The notes under the pieces: model-generated
What the model was told of the DNA's origin: nothing
The model's input: the letters and a program-made list of their open reading frames with translations, nothing else
The model's database searches: none
Translations under genes and position numbers: made by a program
Assembly (NCBI GenBank): GCA_030248295.1
Contig: JASANH010001149.1
Span: 62,001-126,000 of the forward strand
Source: Mesodorylaimus sp. YZB2_4
Lineage: Eukaryota; Nematoda; Enoplea; Dorylaimida; Dorylaimidae
DNA: 64,000 nt
Direction of reading: 5' to 3'
Shown: positions 55,350 through 64,000 of the stretch, piece by piece
Layout of the letters: every line of letters starts with the position of its first letter
Numbering within the stretch: position 1 is the stretch's first letter

Positions 55350-56482
55350 TCATACATTGAATAGCTCTGACTCTTCAACCCACTGATCAAATTTTGGACC
55401 ATAGCCTAGCCATCGAACCAGGGCTTGCTTCCTGCCGTCACGCAATTTCCTCCAGCGTAGAATCTTGTCTATTTTGAACACTTCAGGTTCTTGCGCCTTT
55501 TGCAATTGGTGTTCATAAAACACACCTAAACAGGGAGTTCTCGAGAGAACGCTAGTACTAGAAACGAGTTGCTGTTATTACCTTTAACTTCTTCACCCGC
55601 CACATCTTTAACTTTATAGACTGGCAAAGGTCTTGCAGCTCGGTGAAAAATTTCGAAAATTTCGCGCGTATAATTTGACAAGTACCCCTTCTCGAAAGTG
55701 CCCTTGGATTTACTCAAACGGACTTTGTCACCAATGTTAAACTTGAATGGAGCAAACTTTCTGGCTTGCCACTGCCGCAAACGCATCTGAATGAGTGGCT
55801 CAGTTTCTTCTGTGACATCAACCGGACTACATTTTATAATGCGGTGAAAAGAATGGTTGTAGGCTTCAACTAATTTGGTGAGGGGTTCTCCAACATAGCG
55901 AAAGGTGTTGTTATGCGTAAAGTATCTCCACATTCTGGACTTGAGAGTACGGTTATAACGCTCCACATAGGGGCACTTGTTGTCACTGGTGGACGTGAAA
56001 TAATAAATCCCCTTGCGTTTAAGTAGATCCTGGAATTCCTTCCCCAAAAATTCTTTTCCAGCATCACTCGAGACAACAACAGGCTTCCGACCATTGCTTG
56101 TTCGCAAAATTTGTTTGAATGCGTCTGCAGTCTCAGCACACGTCTTTCGCTTCATCGGAACTGACCAGGCGAAGCGAGAGAATACGTCTATGCACTGCAA
56201 AAGGTACGCATAGCCGTCGTTGTGCTTCTTTAGCATGCATAAATCTGCCAGGTCCAGCTGCCATTGATCATCGATGCCACCCACAACAGTAGGATTACGG
56301 ATAAACCGTTTTCGAGCCGGCTTATGCAAAGTGTAGGCTTCTTGTCTACTCAACCAGTCCTCGACATCACGTTTTCGCAGATTGGGATATTGCCGTTTAG
56401 CTTCTTTATACAAAGCCCTCACATTTGAAAATGCAGCAGAATTATTAAGGTTAAAGTAAATATTCGTCAGCACGTCATCCAT
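55350..56482 (-). CDS. Polinton integrase with C-terminal chromodomain, one intron
   Basis: 358 residues in two exons: 55582-56482 and 55350-55525. The intron 55526-55581 is 56 nt, GTAATA...GTTTAG, phase 1. Integrates the linear genome. An N-terminal helical zinc-finger-like region is followed by the RNase-H-fold core with Asp77 (WQLDLAD), Asp140 (VVVSSDAGKEF) and Glu174 (CPYVERYNRTLK). An SH3-like stretch (FNIGDKVRLSK) comes next, then, encoded mostly by exon 2, a chromodomain (KIDKILRWRK, then ALVRWLGYGPKFDQWV). If the intron is ignored the frame ends early at 55526 and the chromodomain is missed. Same family as the nematode transposon-derived F54H12.3 protein. Confidence 0.88.
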
Positions 56483-56532
56483 TTCTTAGAAACAAATGAC
56501 ACTAGTTATCAAAGTTATCACTTATATTCGCC

Positions 56533-57297
56533 TCAGTCAGGATACTCTTGCCAGTAGAAATTGGGGCGTTTCCGTGCTCGTTTAATGGTCGATGGCGCAT
56601 TTGGCGGTGTGACGTACTGTGATTTCTTACTACTTGAACTCGGTGTAGTTGGAGATCTGGCTTTTTGTCTCTCGATCAGACGCCACCTGTCCTCGTTTCC
56701 GATGCATTCACGAGGGACATTAAAACTCAGTAAAATTTTTGCTAGCTCCTCAGATCCCTCGGCTGGAGCACGCTTCCTTTGTCGAGCAAAGTCATGGACC
56801 AAATCCACCAAGTTGCTATTGGGTATGGTTTTACCATTAACGATCATCTCGCCTTTTGAAGTCCATCCGATACTCTCTGTAGTCCGCTTTAGGAAATCAA
56901 CCAGCAACGAAGCTGTGTTTCGCGCCTTTGCAGGCACACCGCTCAAGATGAAATTGTCTGAGAATGGTAATGCAGGAGTTTCGCTGTCTTTTTCGACTGT
57001 TTCTGGTCTTTTCTGCTGATTAGTTCCTGGCGGCGGCGGCGGCGGAGAATCAAGGGCACCTGTCCTGCCTTGTTGTGGATATTGTGAATCCATAAATTCC
57101 TGGTGCAGTTTCATATATCGACGCAGCACTTGATTATAATTTGTGAGTTTCACATCAGATGGCAAGTTAGGAGTGTCCAAAATCTGTCTAATCTCGCCAT
57201 CCAAGTTGATCATTTGAGGGACTGAAGGCGGCACCATATGTTGGGCGAAGGCATCGGATGTAGCAGGTACCAGCAACATTTTCTTTGCATGCATCAT
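56533..57297 (-). CDS. conserved Maverick protein of unknown function (254 aa)
   Basis: ATG 57297, overlapping the upstream stop as ATGA. It starts KKMLLVPATSDAF and has a Pro-rich middle and a conserved-looking block IGWTSKGEMIVNGKTIPNSN, then LVDLVHDFARQRKR. The same arrangement of a short MLLVP opening and a GE-x-G-K-x-I-P-x-S-N block occurs widely in animal Polintons. Lys-rich C-terminus. Possibly a virion or scaffold protein; not known. Confidence 0.65.
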   Translation of the reverse strand: MMHAKKMLLVPATSDAFAQHMVPPSVPQMINLDGEIRQILDTPNLPSDVKLTNYNQVLRRYMKLHQEFMDSQYPQQGRTGALDSPPPPPPGTNQQKRPETVEKDSETPALPFSDNFILSGVPAKARNTASLLVDFLKRTTESIGWTSKGEMIVNGKTIPNSNLVDLVHDFARQRKRAPAEGSEELAKILLSFNVPRECIGNEDRWRLIERQKARSPTTPSSSSKKSQYVTPPNAPSTIKRARKRPNFYWQEYPD

Positions 57298-57659
57298 TCC
57301 GATTTCCGACCAAACAGATTGCCAAGAAATCCGCCAGCCAAGCCACTCAGCACAGGTGCCAATAACATAGGCAGGAAACCACCTTTCTGTATAAGCAACT
57401 TTCGTTTCTTTTGCAGATTCCCTTTCTCAGCACTAGCAGCTAATGTCCGCAAAATCGTTTTATGTCGACGGAGTCTCTTTTTCTCTTTTGGCTTCAAGTG
57501 AACGTTGCCTTTCAAAATATTGTTCGCACAGTCGCACAAGCACAGTATCAAGTCCTTATCAGCTGATTCCAGTAATTTGCGTCGTTTCACTGATTTTGCC
57601 GTTTTTAAGTCCTTCAAATGTTTGAAATTGCGCCGCAGTCGGCTGGCAGCAACCATCAT
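57294..57659 (-). CDS. conserved small basic Maverick protein
   Basis: 121 residues, ATG 57659. It contains ILCLCDCANNILKGNVHLKP, a basic KEKKRLRRHKTILRTL helix, KLLIQKGGFLPMLLAPVLSG and a hydrophobic Gly-rich end. This is a recurrent Polinton/adintovirus ORF. The QKGGFLPxLLAPVL segment resembles membrane-active or core peptides; function unknown. Confidence 0.7.
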   Translation of the reverse strand: MMVAASRLRRNFKHLKDLKTAKSVKRRKLLESADKDLILCLCDCANNILKGNVHLKPKEKKRLRRHKTILRTLAASAEKGNLQKKRKLLIQKGGFLPMLLAPVLSGLAGGFLGNLFGRKSE

Positions 57660-57674
57660 GCACCATAGCAAAAA

Positions 57675-58377
57675 TCAAAACTGGCTGGTACATTTCCAGC
57701 TCCCCTTATTTATAGGGGTGTATACAACTGTCGATTCGCCAGGAAATATGTGGGTTCTCAGGCGCAAGGCATCCGGTGTCGCCTGATGGCTGTCGATCAG
57801 CAGGTAACCATGTGGTTTGGCACACGCGTCTTCGTAAGCCTCGTGAAAATATTTTACATTTTTCGGGAACATTTGACGAGCTAAAATGCTGACTTGCAAT
57901 TGATCGGCTGGATTCTTCAGGAGCACAGTGTATTGGCTATTGATTCTGGCCGTCCTGTCCCCGAAGAAAGCATTCTGCACAATATGCATGCAGCTAATAT
58001 TCAAATGATGACAGCCGCGAGTTGTTAGCATAATTAGGTCTTTATCGCTTTTAAGCTCCTGCATCATATCATCAAAAATAACCAGCTTATTCTTCAGCAC
58101 AGTCAAGTCAGGTATTCCTCGAGTGATCCTGACTTCGGGATCGCGACACAGAGATGCATGCAGTGGCTGCTCCTGTGTGTAGCACCACACCACACCATCA
58201 GGTTTTGGATCCATCATGTGACCTCGATGCTCGATGAAACGTTTGACGAATGTACTTTTGCCTGCAAATACTAGTTTCTTAATTTGTATTCAGTCAAAGC
58301 ACTACTATAATACCTGACTGACTAGGACCAGCGACGACAGCGAAAAAAGGATGGCGCCACCTAGCTTCAAACTCCAT
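57675..58377 (-). CDS. A32/FtsK-HerA-type genome packaging ATPase, intron inside the P-loop
   Basis: 216 residues in two exons: 58314-58377 (ATG 58377) and 57675-58261. The intron 58262-58313 is 52 nt, GTATTA...TTGCAG, phase 1. Pumps the genome into capsids. Walker A is GPSQSGKST (residues 17-25), split between the exons at Gly22. Walker B is KLVIFDDMM; then come LTTRGCHHLNIS and VQNAFF (sensor-like), and a C-terminal RLRTHIFPGE, as in Polinton ATPases. Without the intron the gene appears to lack its P-loop. Confidence 0.88.
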
Positions 58378-58454
58378 TTTTGCGAGACTGATACACAGCT
58401 TATTTACACGCTTTATTTTATTACTTCAAAGGGCGGGCTGATACATAAGAGCAA

Positions 58455-58841
58455 TTACACCAAATGAACCAATTTTTCATAGGCTTCCCAACGATTTCTG
58501 ACGAGCAAGACAGGTTTCATATGATCACGCAAGTACTCGTCAACCCAGACAGGAATCATCAAAATGAAATCAAACGAGACACCCGATTTCAAACAATGAA
58601 GTGCCAACATGGCAGCATATACGTACATGGCAGTCAGACGCCCCAAAGTGACACCAGTAGCAAACAAACTGTCAAAAATTTTATACATGCTAGATTTAGC
58701 AGTAGGAGATGCATCAAAGTCTTTCTTTGTGAAGTTTTTGCTGCATGTGGGGTAAAAGGCACTACAATGGGCAAACATAAATAACTGCTCACGGGAATTA
58801 AAACGCTTTCCGTATGGATAGTTAAAACCATTTTGACGCAA
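58455..58841 (-). CDS. Bcl-2-like protein (Maverick cargo)
   Basis: 128 codons of open frame. IFDSLFATGVTLGRLTAMYV matches the BH1 region of Bcl-2 proteins (F-x-D-G-V-x-W-G-R-x-V-A). Downstream VWVDEYLRDHMKPV and NRWEAYEKLV match the helix before BH2 and BH2 itself (W-x-x-F/Y-x-x-L). Upstream LRQNGFNYPYG looks like the end of helix 1. Viral Bcl-2 proteins block host apoptosis. The start is uncertain: ATG 58778 would lose helix 1, while the frame is open upstream to an AG at 58877 (exon start 58876), suggesting a first exon overlapping the zinc-finger gene. No C-terminal membrane anchor is seen. Confidence 0.7.
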   Translation of the reverse strand: MRQNGFNYPYGKRFNSREQLFMFAHCSAFYPTCSKNFTKKDFDASPTAKSSMYKIFDSLFATGVTLGRLTAMYVYAAMLALHCLKSGVSFDFILMIPVWVDEYLRDHMKPVLLVRNRWEAYEKLVHLV

Positions 58842-58924
58842 TATTTCGAAAATAAAAAGATGCGCTGTTGACAGGGCTAAAAAATTTTAGAGCCCTACAT
58901 GAACTGCACATTTTAATCTCAATT

Positions 58925-59578
58925 TTAGGACAGCTTACGTTTAGCTTCTTCTTGTTGCCTTTGCTGAAAATGACCCATCCACTTCTTGTTGACGACCTCC
59001 TGCATTTCCGTGTTGGTTTCAACGCACTGCTTACACATGGATAGTGTCACATAAGTACGACCCGAATTCTTGAATATCCAGGCATCCTTCTTTGTCGAGG
59101 CTGCGATGCACATTGGACATAGCCACAGTGATAACGGTGACAAAAATACTTTCATCCGATTGGCCGTCAAAGCGAATGGCAATGGAGCATGAATGCTGAC
59201 ACTCGTGTTGACTTCGTCGTCCTGCTGACCATCCACTGGCACCGGATCTTTCTGTGCAATGACACCTATTTGATCATCCGCTGGCGTTGGTTCGCTTTGA
59301 GTATTGAGTATTGACTCTTTCATCCCACTTGAAACTTCACCTGGCCAAGACAACCTTTTGAGGTCTAGCGATGATTTAGCTGAGGCTGGTCCAGTCGGAA
59401 ATTCTGGTAAGCTTGATTGAACTGGATCCAAGCTCTTTGGACGTTTTGGTAGTTGTCCGTCCCTCTCCAGCAGGGGCCGTTTCTTTTCTTGCTGCTTGTG
59501 GAAGGCTCCATGGTTGACCAAGGCATTGTGGGAACGAAAATAGCGAAAACATTTCTCGCACCTCAATTTCGTAGCCAT
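58925..59578 (-). CDS. zinc-finger protein of the Maverick early region
   Basis: 217 residues, ATG 59578. An N-terminal C2H2 finger (LRCEKCFRYFRSHNALVNH) is followed by a long polar, Pro/Ser-rich linker with a basic KRPKS patch. A C-terminal four-Cys site (LCPMC about residue 157, MCKQC about 185) and a Gln/Lys-rich end complete it. Could be a DNA-binding regulator or nuclear protein. Not recognised beyond the zinc sites. First gene of the minus-strand arm. Confidence 0.65.
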   Translation of the reverse strand: MATKLRCEKCFRYFRSHNALVNHGAFHKQQEKKRPLLERDGQLPKRPKSLDPVQSSLPEFPTGPASAKSSLDLKRLSWPGEVSSGMKESILNTQSEPTPADDQIGVIAQKDPVPVDGQQDDEVNTSVSIHAPLPFALTANRMKVFLSPLSLWLCPMCIAASTKKDAWIFKNSGRTYVTLSMCKQCVETNTEMQEVVNKKWMGHFQQRQQEEAKRKLS

Positions 59579-60059
59579 TTTGAAAAAGCAGGAGCAAAAG
59601 CACTGACCGACCGCTCGACATAAAACTAAAACTCCGAACTGAGCTATGACTCGTGGTCAAGTTTCGAAATAGATACTGAGGTCGAACGTGTCTAGACTCG
59701 AAAATCACATGATCAGTGATTCATGCTAAGTTTCTAAATAGATACCGTGCGTGTCTGGACTTGTCTGGACACGCCAACTAAAAATCACATGATCAGTGAC
59801 TCAGGCTGGCTTATTCCCCAAATCGCGTGTCATGTTTTGCTCATGACGTCGGTAGCAGCCAGCCAATAGCAGATCGGGCTCCTTCAAAAATCCAGCCAAT
59901 CAGAAGCTCTGGGGTGGTTCTCTGAAGAGAAAGAAGCTATGCGCTCTTGCTGGTTCGATCACTCGATTTTATTTTTCCTCGCTAGACGGTCGGTTCTCAT
60001 TTTTTTTTTTTTTTTGGCTCTTCAATCGCTGCTTTATTTGCTCGTCTCTGGACTCCAGA
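59579..60059. promoter_or_regulatory. divergent intergenic region with imperfect tandem repeat
   Basis: Separates the minus-strand arm (from 59578) and the plus-strand arm (from 60060), so it should carry both promoters. 59659-59727 and 59728-59807 are imperfect copies, sharing AAGTTTCNAAATAGATAC and AAATCACATGATCAGTGA. ATCACATGAT is palindromic-like and may be a factor-binding site. A T17-type run follows near 60000. Confidence 0.55.
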
Positions 60060-60680
60060 ATGTTTCGTGGTAAACGATATTCGGAGACCAATGCGCCTGC
60101 TGCTAAAGCCCAACGCACCGATTCTGTTCCAATGCTGCAAAAGCAGCATTTTGGAGGATCGTCCTCGAAGACAGTGGGCACCAAATCGAAACCAGAATTC
60201 AAGTCATTCCATGCGGAGGTATTGGACCTGTACGCAAGCTGGATGAAGAGCGAGCATAACGTGAATGTCACGTTGGAAGATGCCCCGTCTCAACCATCAG
60301 TTTGCGCCATGTTGAGCGGTCAAATCGATGCGATGGTGACCTCGAATGCTGGAAGTTGGCCGTTAATGATCAAGACGGTATATCAAACTCCGAAGGCGGA
60401 ACCGAAATCGGTGGAGGAAATCATGCAAGGTCGGGGCTGCTCCTATCTGGGGAACGACGATGGGACCTGGTATGTTAAGCCCGATAGTAGCATATGGTAC
60501 GCTTGCCAAAATATGATGGCTTTGCACTCGCTGCCTTTTATGTATTTGTTGGTTTATAATCCACGCAATATGGATTTCTTAACCGTTGAGGTCACGCGCG
60601 CTAAGGATGCTTATAATACTGCTTTGGAGAAAATGTGTTCTTTTGTGACCGATGGCATTGATCGTGATGAAGTGGACTGA
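60060..60680 (+). CDS. Maverick early protein, possible YqaJ-like remnant
   Basis: 206 residues, ATG 60060. Basic, disordered N-terminus; the C-terminal half (IWYACQNMMALHSLPFMYLL, then VYNPRNMDFLTVEVTRAKDA) resembles the last strands and helix of YqaJ/lambda-exonuclease-type viral recombinases (Y-x-Q-x-Q-M, then V-Y and D). I cannot see the catalytic D-E-K set, so it may be a shortened or inactive member, or an unrelated protein. First gene of the plus-strand arm, before the polymerase. Confidence 0.45.
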   Translation: MFRGKRYSETNAPAAKAQRTDSVPMLQKQHFGGSSSKTVGTKSKPEFKSFHAEVLDLYASWMKSEHNVNVTLEDAPSQPSVCAMLSGQIDAMVTSNAGSWPLMIKTVYQTPKAEPKSVEEIMQGRGCSYLGNDDGTWYVKPDSSIWYACQNMMALHSLPFMYLLVYNPRNMDFLTVEVTRAKDAYNTALEKMCSFVTDGIDRDEVD

Positions 60681-61117
60681 ATTTGCAAGCGATGATTGAA
60701 TTTCACTGGCGAACTATGATTCGTTTACTATGACTATGGTCTGTTGTACTGTTCACTGTTACTTGTTCACTATGATACCCAGCGCAGCCTTTTTTCCAGT
60801 TGAAATATAAATATTTTTTTGGTTGGCTTTGCACTGTATTTTGAAATTCTTGACCTAGAAACCCGGAGAGTGAGTCAACAAAAAAATCCAGGCAATACAA
60901 ATTTATGACTGGCGGGGGCATGTCCAGGCACGAAAATAGCGTGGGAAAATCATGTGGCTGGAGGGGGCGGGGAGCTGGCTGATCAGTAGTGCTTCCTTCA
61001 AACTGTCCAATCAGCGAAAAAATGGGCGGGTGCTCTCCCAGGAAGGCAGTCAGCCAGCGACCGCGGCATTCATTCACACTTGAACTTTTGTACCAAGCAG
61101 CGGATTGAGGAGCTACT
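60681..61117. other. intergenic region before polymerase gene
   Basis: 437 bases without a supported gene; the minus-strand frame across it is not motif-bearing. Presumed terminator of the preceding gene and polymerase promoter. Confidence 0.4.
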
Positions 61118-64000
61118 ATGGACGAAGTGAGGAACTGTGATTCTTTGGAAAGCTTACAACAGCTAGTTGATTCGGGTATCTGGAAAAACCGTGAAGACTT
61201 CGTCAATGAAATCTTTTTGCGTTATTTGGAACTCTCGACTGGAGAACGTTCAACCCATTTCGGTACGCTAGGCTTTTGGGATGCTGTGCAGAATGGGTTC
61301 ACGACAGACGTCTGTGATGATCAGCCTGGAAGCTCTAGACCGATCACAATTGATGAATTGCAAGAATGCGTCGAGTCTGGAATTTGGGTCGACAGACCGC
61401 TTCTCAGAGATCAGTTTTTTCAGCGATATCTTCAGCTATGTCGGGGTCAGGTAAACACCGAGTTCGGTACGTCTGACTTCTGGGGCAGTATTCTCAGATG
61501 GGATATTACCGATGACGAAGCTGCCGCGCAAAAAGGTCATGGTGGCATGGCTTCCGAAAATCGGGAAAATCGACTGGAAAATCAGGAAGAACAACGCCCC
61601 ACCGCTGCACCGCTCACCCAAGAAAATCAAGCAGAAACCGTCACGATCGTGCCTTCTGTTTTTTACGAGCTGCGCCCAATGTTCATGAAATCGACCAGAC
61701 GCTTCAGAGCGGAACATGGGCAGTACGATTTAATTTTCAAAAACATGGAAAATGTGGCGGACGTTGACCTACTTCTATTGGCCATTTTCACCGACGTTTT
61801 GGAAACGATCAAGGGGGATGGAAACGATGAAGATCTTCTAAGTTTTTATCTGAACCATCCAGTTTTGGACATTCCGATTCTTATTCCTCTTAGACGGCAA
61901 GGTGAATTTACTGCTGGAATGATAGTCGAGGAGATAATGAAGGTGTTGCAAAGCAAGACGGATTTGACCTTTGATGACAAGATGACTGTATATTTTACCC
62001 GAATACAACGCCCTGCCGGAAGTGCCCGCCTTCATCGCAAATATTTTACAAATCTTGAGCAATATTTGAAAAACAAGCGGGCAATGGTTGAAATCGTCAA
62101 TAAAGATGATTTATGTTGCGCAAGAGCAGTCGTCACTGCCAAAGCTCGCATTGATGGTGATCGTTATGAAGCCATCCGTAAAGGTGATAGGAATCGTGGC
62201 TCCTTACAAAAAGAAAGAGCTAAGACGCTGATGAATCAAGCCGGGTTAGCTGATCATCAGGGTCCCTGCGGGCCGGAAGAATGGATGGCTATTCAACGTG
62301 CTCTGGGGCTTGGGCAGTACCAGCTTAAAATTTTTGACAAGGACACATTTAACGGCCTGATTTACATTGGGCCTGAGGCTCCGAGGATTCTGCATCTTTG
62401 GCTTTACAACGATCATTTTCATGTCATCACTTCCCCAGCTTCGTTTTTTGAAAGGAAATTTTTTTGTGAAAGCTGCAACAAAGCGTACGATCGGCAAATC
62501 GAGCATCAAATCTGCCCTATGAAATGTCACTGCTGCTTCAAAGCAGGCAAATGCGCCGTTCAGATGCCATTGAAAAAGTGCAGTTTCTGCCACCGATTCT
62601 TCAATAACCAAGAGTGTTATTTGAACCATCTGATAAAAAATAATTTGATTTGCAAACAGCTGCGGCGATGCGAGATCTGTCGTAAGGAGTATTATACACG
62701 CAAAGGGCATCGTTGCGGCCTCAGGAAATGTCCGACATGCAAGATCGAAGTGTCTACTTCTGATCATCAATGCTTTATCCAACCGTACATGAAGAGCGAC
62801 GACCTGAGATCTGAGCTTTCGGGCAGCGATGACAATGTTGATGTTGATGAACCGCCTGCGAAAAAACAGAAAATGGAGGATCGAACCACATTCATCTTTT
62901 ATGATTTCGAGTGCCGGCAAGATGATGCTAACGTTATTGGGGAAAATGAAAACGGCGACGTCAACATTCATCATCCCAACCTAATTATCGCGCATAAAGT
63001 AAGTGTTAAAGTTTTATTGAGCAGCTTCCCCCAAGCATGATAAGAATTTTTTCCTCTTAGGTGTGCGATCAATGCTGCCATTTACCTACGCTGGGTCCAT
63101 GTTCTTTTTGCGTTGAAAATCGCAAGTGTTTCGAGGGTGCATGGTGCTTGGACCGATTTTGCGAATGGGTTTTTTCAAAGCAAAACCGAAATGCCATAGC
63201 GATCGCCCATAACGCAAAAGGTTACGACGGCCAGTTTGTGCTCGAGTATTGTCACAGGCAAGGTCTAAAGCCGAAACAAATCATTTCTCGTGGACTGGGG
63301 ATAATGTTTTTGGAGGTGGGCTCCATCAAATTCAAGGACAGCCTGAGTTTTCTGCCGATGGCACTGTCTGCCCTCCCAAAGGCATTTGATGTTCCAGAGG
63401 TCAAGAAAGGTGAGCGGACAGCACTCTGACGATGAGTGCGCTTCCTAAAAGGTATTGATTCGCATCATATTTACAGGTTACTTCCCCCACATGTTCAATC
63501 GTTTGGAAAACTGGAACTATGTTGGAGAGTGGCCTGCGGTTAAATTTTACCAGCCGCAGTATATGAAAGACGGAGAGCGACAAGCATTTATGGAGTGGTA
63601 TAGCCAACAAGACGGCAAGCTGTTCGATTTCCAGGCGGAAATTAAAGCTTATTGCGAAAGCGACGTGACTGTCCTTCGGTTGTGTTGCTTGAAATTCCGG
63701 CGCATGTTTATGGAAATCGGTCAGATCGATCCATTACTGGACAGCATTACGATCGCGAGTGCTTGCAACAAGTTCTATCGCAAGCACCACATGCCTGTCA
63801 ATCGAATAGCCGTCGTTCCGCATGGTGGCTACCGAAAACAGGAGAAGCAGTCAATGATCGGACTGAAATGGTTGAAATGGATTTCGCATAGCACTGGACG
63901 CCGAATACAACACAAACTGAATGGGGGGGGGGGGGGGAAGTACGAATCGGGCCGTGGCGCGTTGATGGACTGTGTGATCAAACCGTTTACGAGTTTAATG
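61118..64000 (+). CDS. protein-primed type B DNA polymerase with OTU-like N-terminal domain (partial)
   Basis: Three exons seen: 61118-62998, 63061-63409 and 63477-64000 (continues). Introns 62999-63060 and 63410-63476 (62 and 67 nt, phases 0 and 1) keep the frame. Residues about 8-66 and 76-133 are a tandem duplication (SGIW...FxRYLxL...FW). Near 327 DDLCCARAV and near 431 NDHFHVI could be the Cys and His of an OTU-like peptidase. Cys/His zinc clusters lie at about 448-560. The exonuclease domain starts with FYDFEC (about 594), then HNAKGYDGQFVLEY and SDVTVLRLC. The conserved GYFPHMFNR spans intron 2. The frame breaks at a run of 15 G (63923-63937); polymerase-type sequence with the V-D-G motif continues in another frame. 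Palm motifs lie beyond the window. Confidence 0.85.
63923..63937 (+). repeat. 15-G homopolymer causing a frame change in the polymerase
   Basis: Fifteen consecutive G. Upstream polymerase frame and downstream polymerase-like frame differ across it. Either a replication slippage mutation or a base-calling/assembly error. Confidence 0.8.

Larger units (their letters stand above)
50580..64000. mobile_element. Maverick/Polinton (adintovirus-like) element, right end cut by window
   Basis: One block holds an adenain-type protease, double-jelly-roll capsid protein, penton-like protein, packaging ATPase, retrovirus-type integrase and protein-primed type B DNA polymerase. This is the defining gene set of Maverick/Polinton elements and adintoviruses. 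Genes are tightly packed: three neighbours share ATGA or near-abutting start/stop junctions. Left limit estimated from the outermost linked gene; terminal inverted repeats not identified. Capsid and polymerase frames are each broken once; other genes look intact. Confidence 0.9.

Noticed and set aside
55526-55581. C-terminal residues of the unspliced integrase ORF (after VKG)
   Set aside because: They lie in a GT-AG intron whose removal joins a chromodomain in phase.
60703-61206. 167-codon minus-strand ORF opposite the polymerase start
   Set aside because: Shadow of the polymerase gene and its upstream region; no motif.
62246-62974. 242-codon minus-strand ORF opposite PolB
   Set aside because: Antisense shadow of the zinc-cluster and exonuclease coding region.

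Overview
The window looks like genomic DNA of an invertebrate metazoan, most likely a nematode. The evidence is spliced genes with very short introns (about 52-67 nt, GT-AG), a chain of 7TM receptor genes (one srw/peptide-receptor-like), an FkbM-type methyltransferase of the kind expanded in nematodes, a threonine-tailed C-type lectin, and three classes of large mobile element. Species cannot be named, and another ecdysozoan (for example a tardigrade) is not excluded.

Layout. 1-525: a 0.5 kb repeat with a second copy at 17018-17540. 550-5402: a decayed Ty3/gypsy-like gag-protease element without pol. 5403-16590: mostly non-coding, with dispersed repeats, tRNA-like SINE remnants, a perfect-period 14 x 22 bp minisatellite (10437-10744) and a 32-nt-arm foldback (16084-16187). 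16594-16976 (-): a two-exon gene for a small secreted precursor ending in an allatostatin C/somatostatin-like C-x6-C peptide. 18223-20177 (+): a secreted C-type lectin with a threonine tail. 20193-22582 (+): a multi-exon family B/adhesion-type 7TM domain. 28894-30480 (+): an intronless rhodopsin-type GPCR. 31644-43828 (-): a complete, young BEL/Pao element with 235-bp LTRs and a 5-bp target duplication. It carries gag, pol and an envelope-like region, and its gag is split by a nested DNA transposon (38926-42723). 43924-45009 (-): the FkbM-like methyltransferase. 45266-48230: a gypsy LTR fragment, a TIR element with a GATC-rich core, and an inverted copy of the repeat at 6504.

50580-64000 is the most notable region: a Maverick/Polinton (adintovirus-like) element running off the right edge. 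One arm, on the minus strand, reads packaging ATPase, two small conserved proteins, retrovirus-type integrase with chromodomain, small membrane protein, penton-like minor capsid, pVI/X-like basic protein, major capsid and adenain-type protease. Upstream on the same strand lie a Bcl-2-like protein and a zinc-finger protein. A divergent plus-strand early arm has an unknown protein and a protein-primed type B DNA polymerase with an OTU-like N-terminal region. An F-box protein gene sits at the outer end, convergent to the protease. Together these would make, package and integrate a linear dsDNA genome, with host-like Bcl-2 and F-box genes as probable host-manipulation cargo. The copy is damaged: a 14-bp duplication breaks the capsid frame and a 15-G run breaks the polymerase frame. 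Several of its genes (ATPase, integrase, polymerase) contain 52-67 nt spliceosomal introns.

All family assignments were made by eye from motifs; no search was run.
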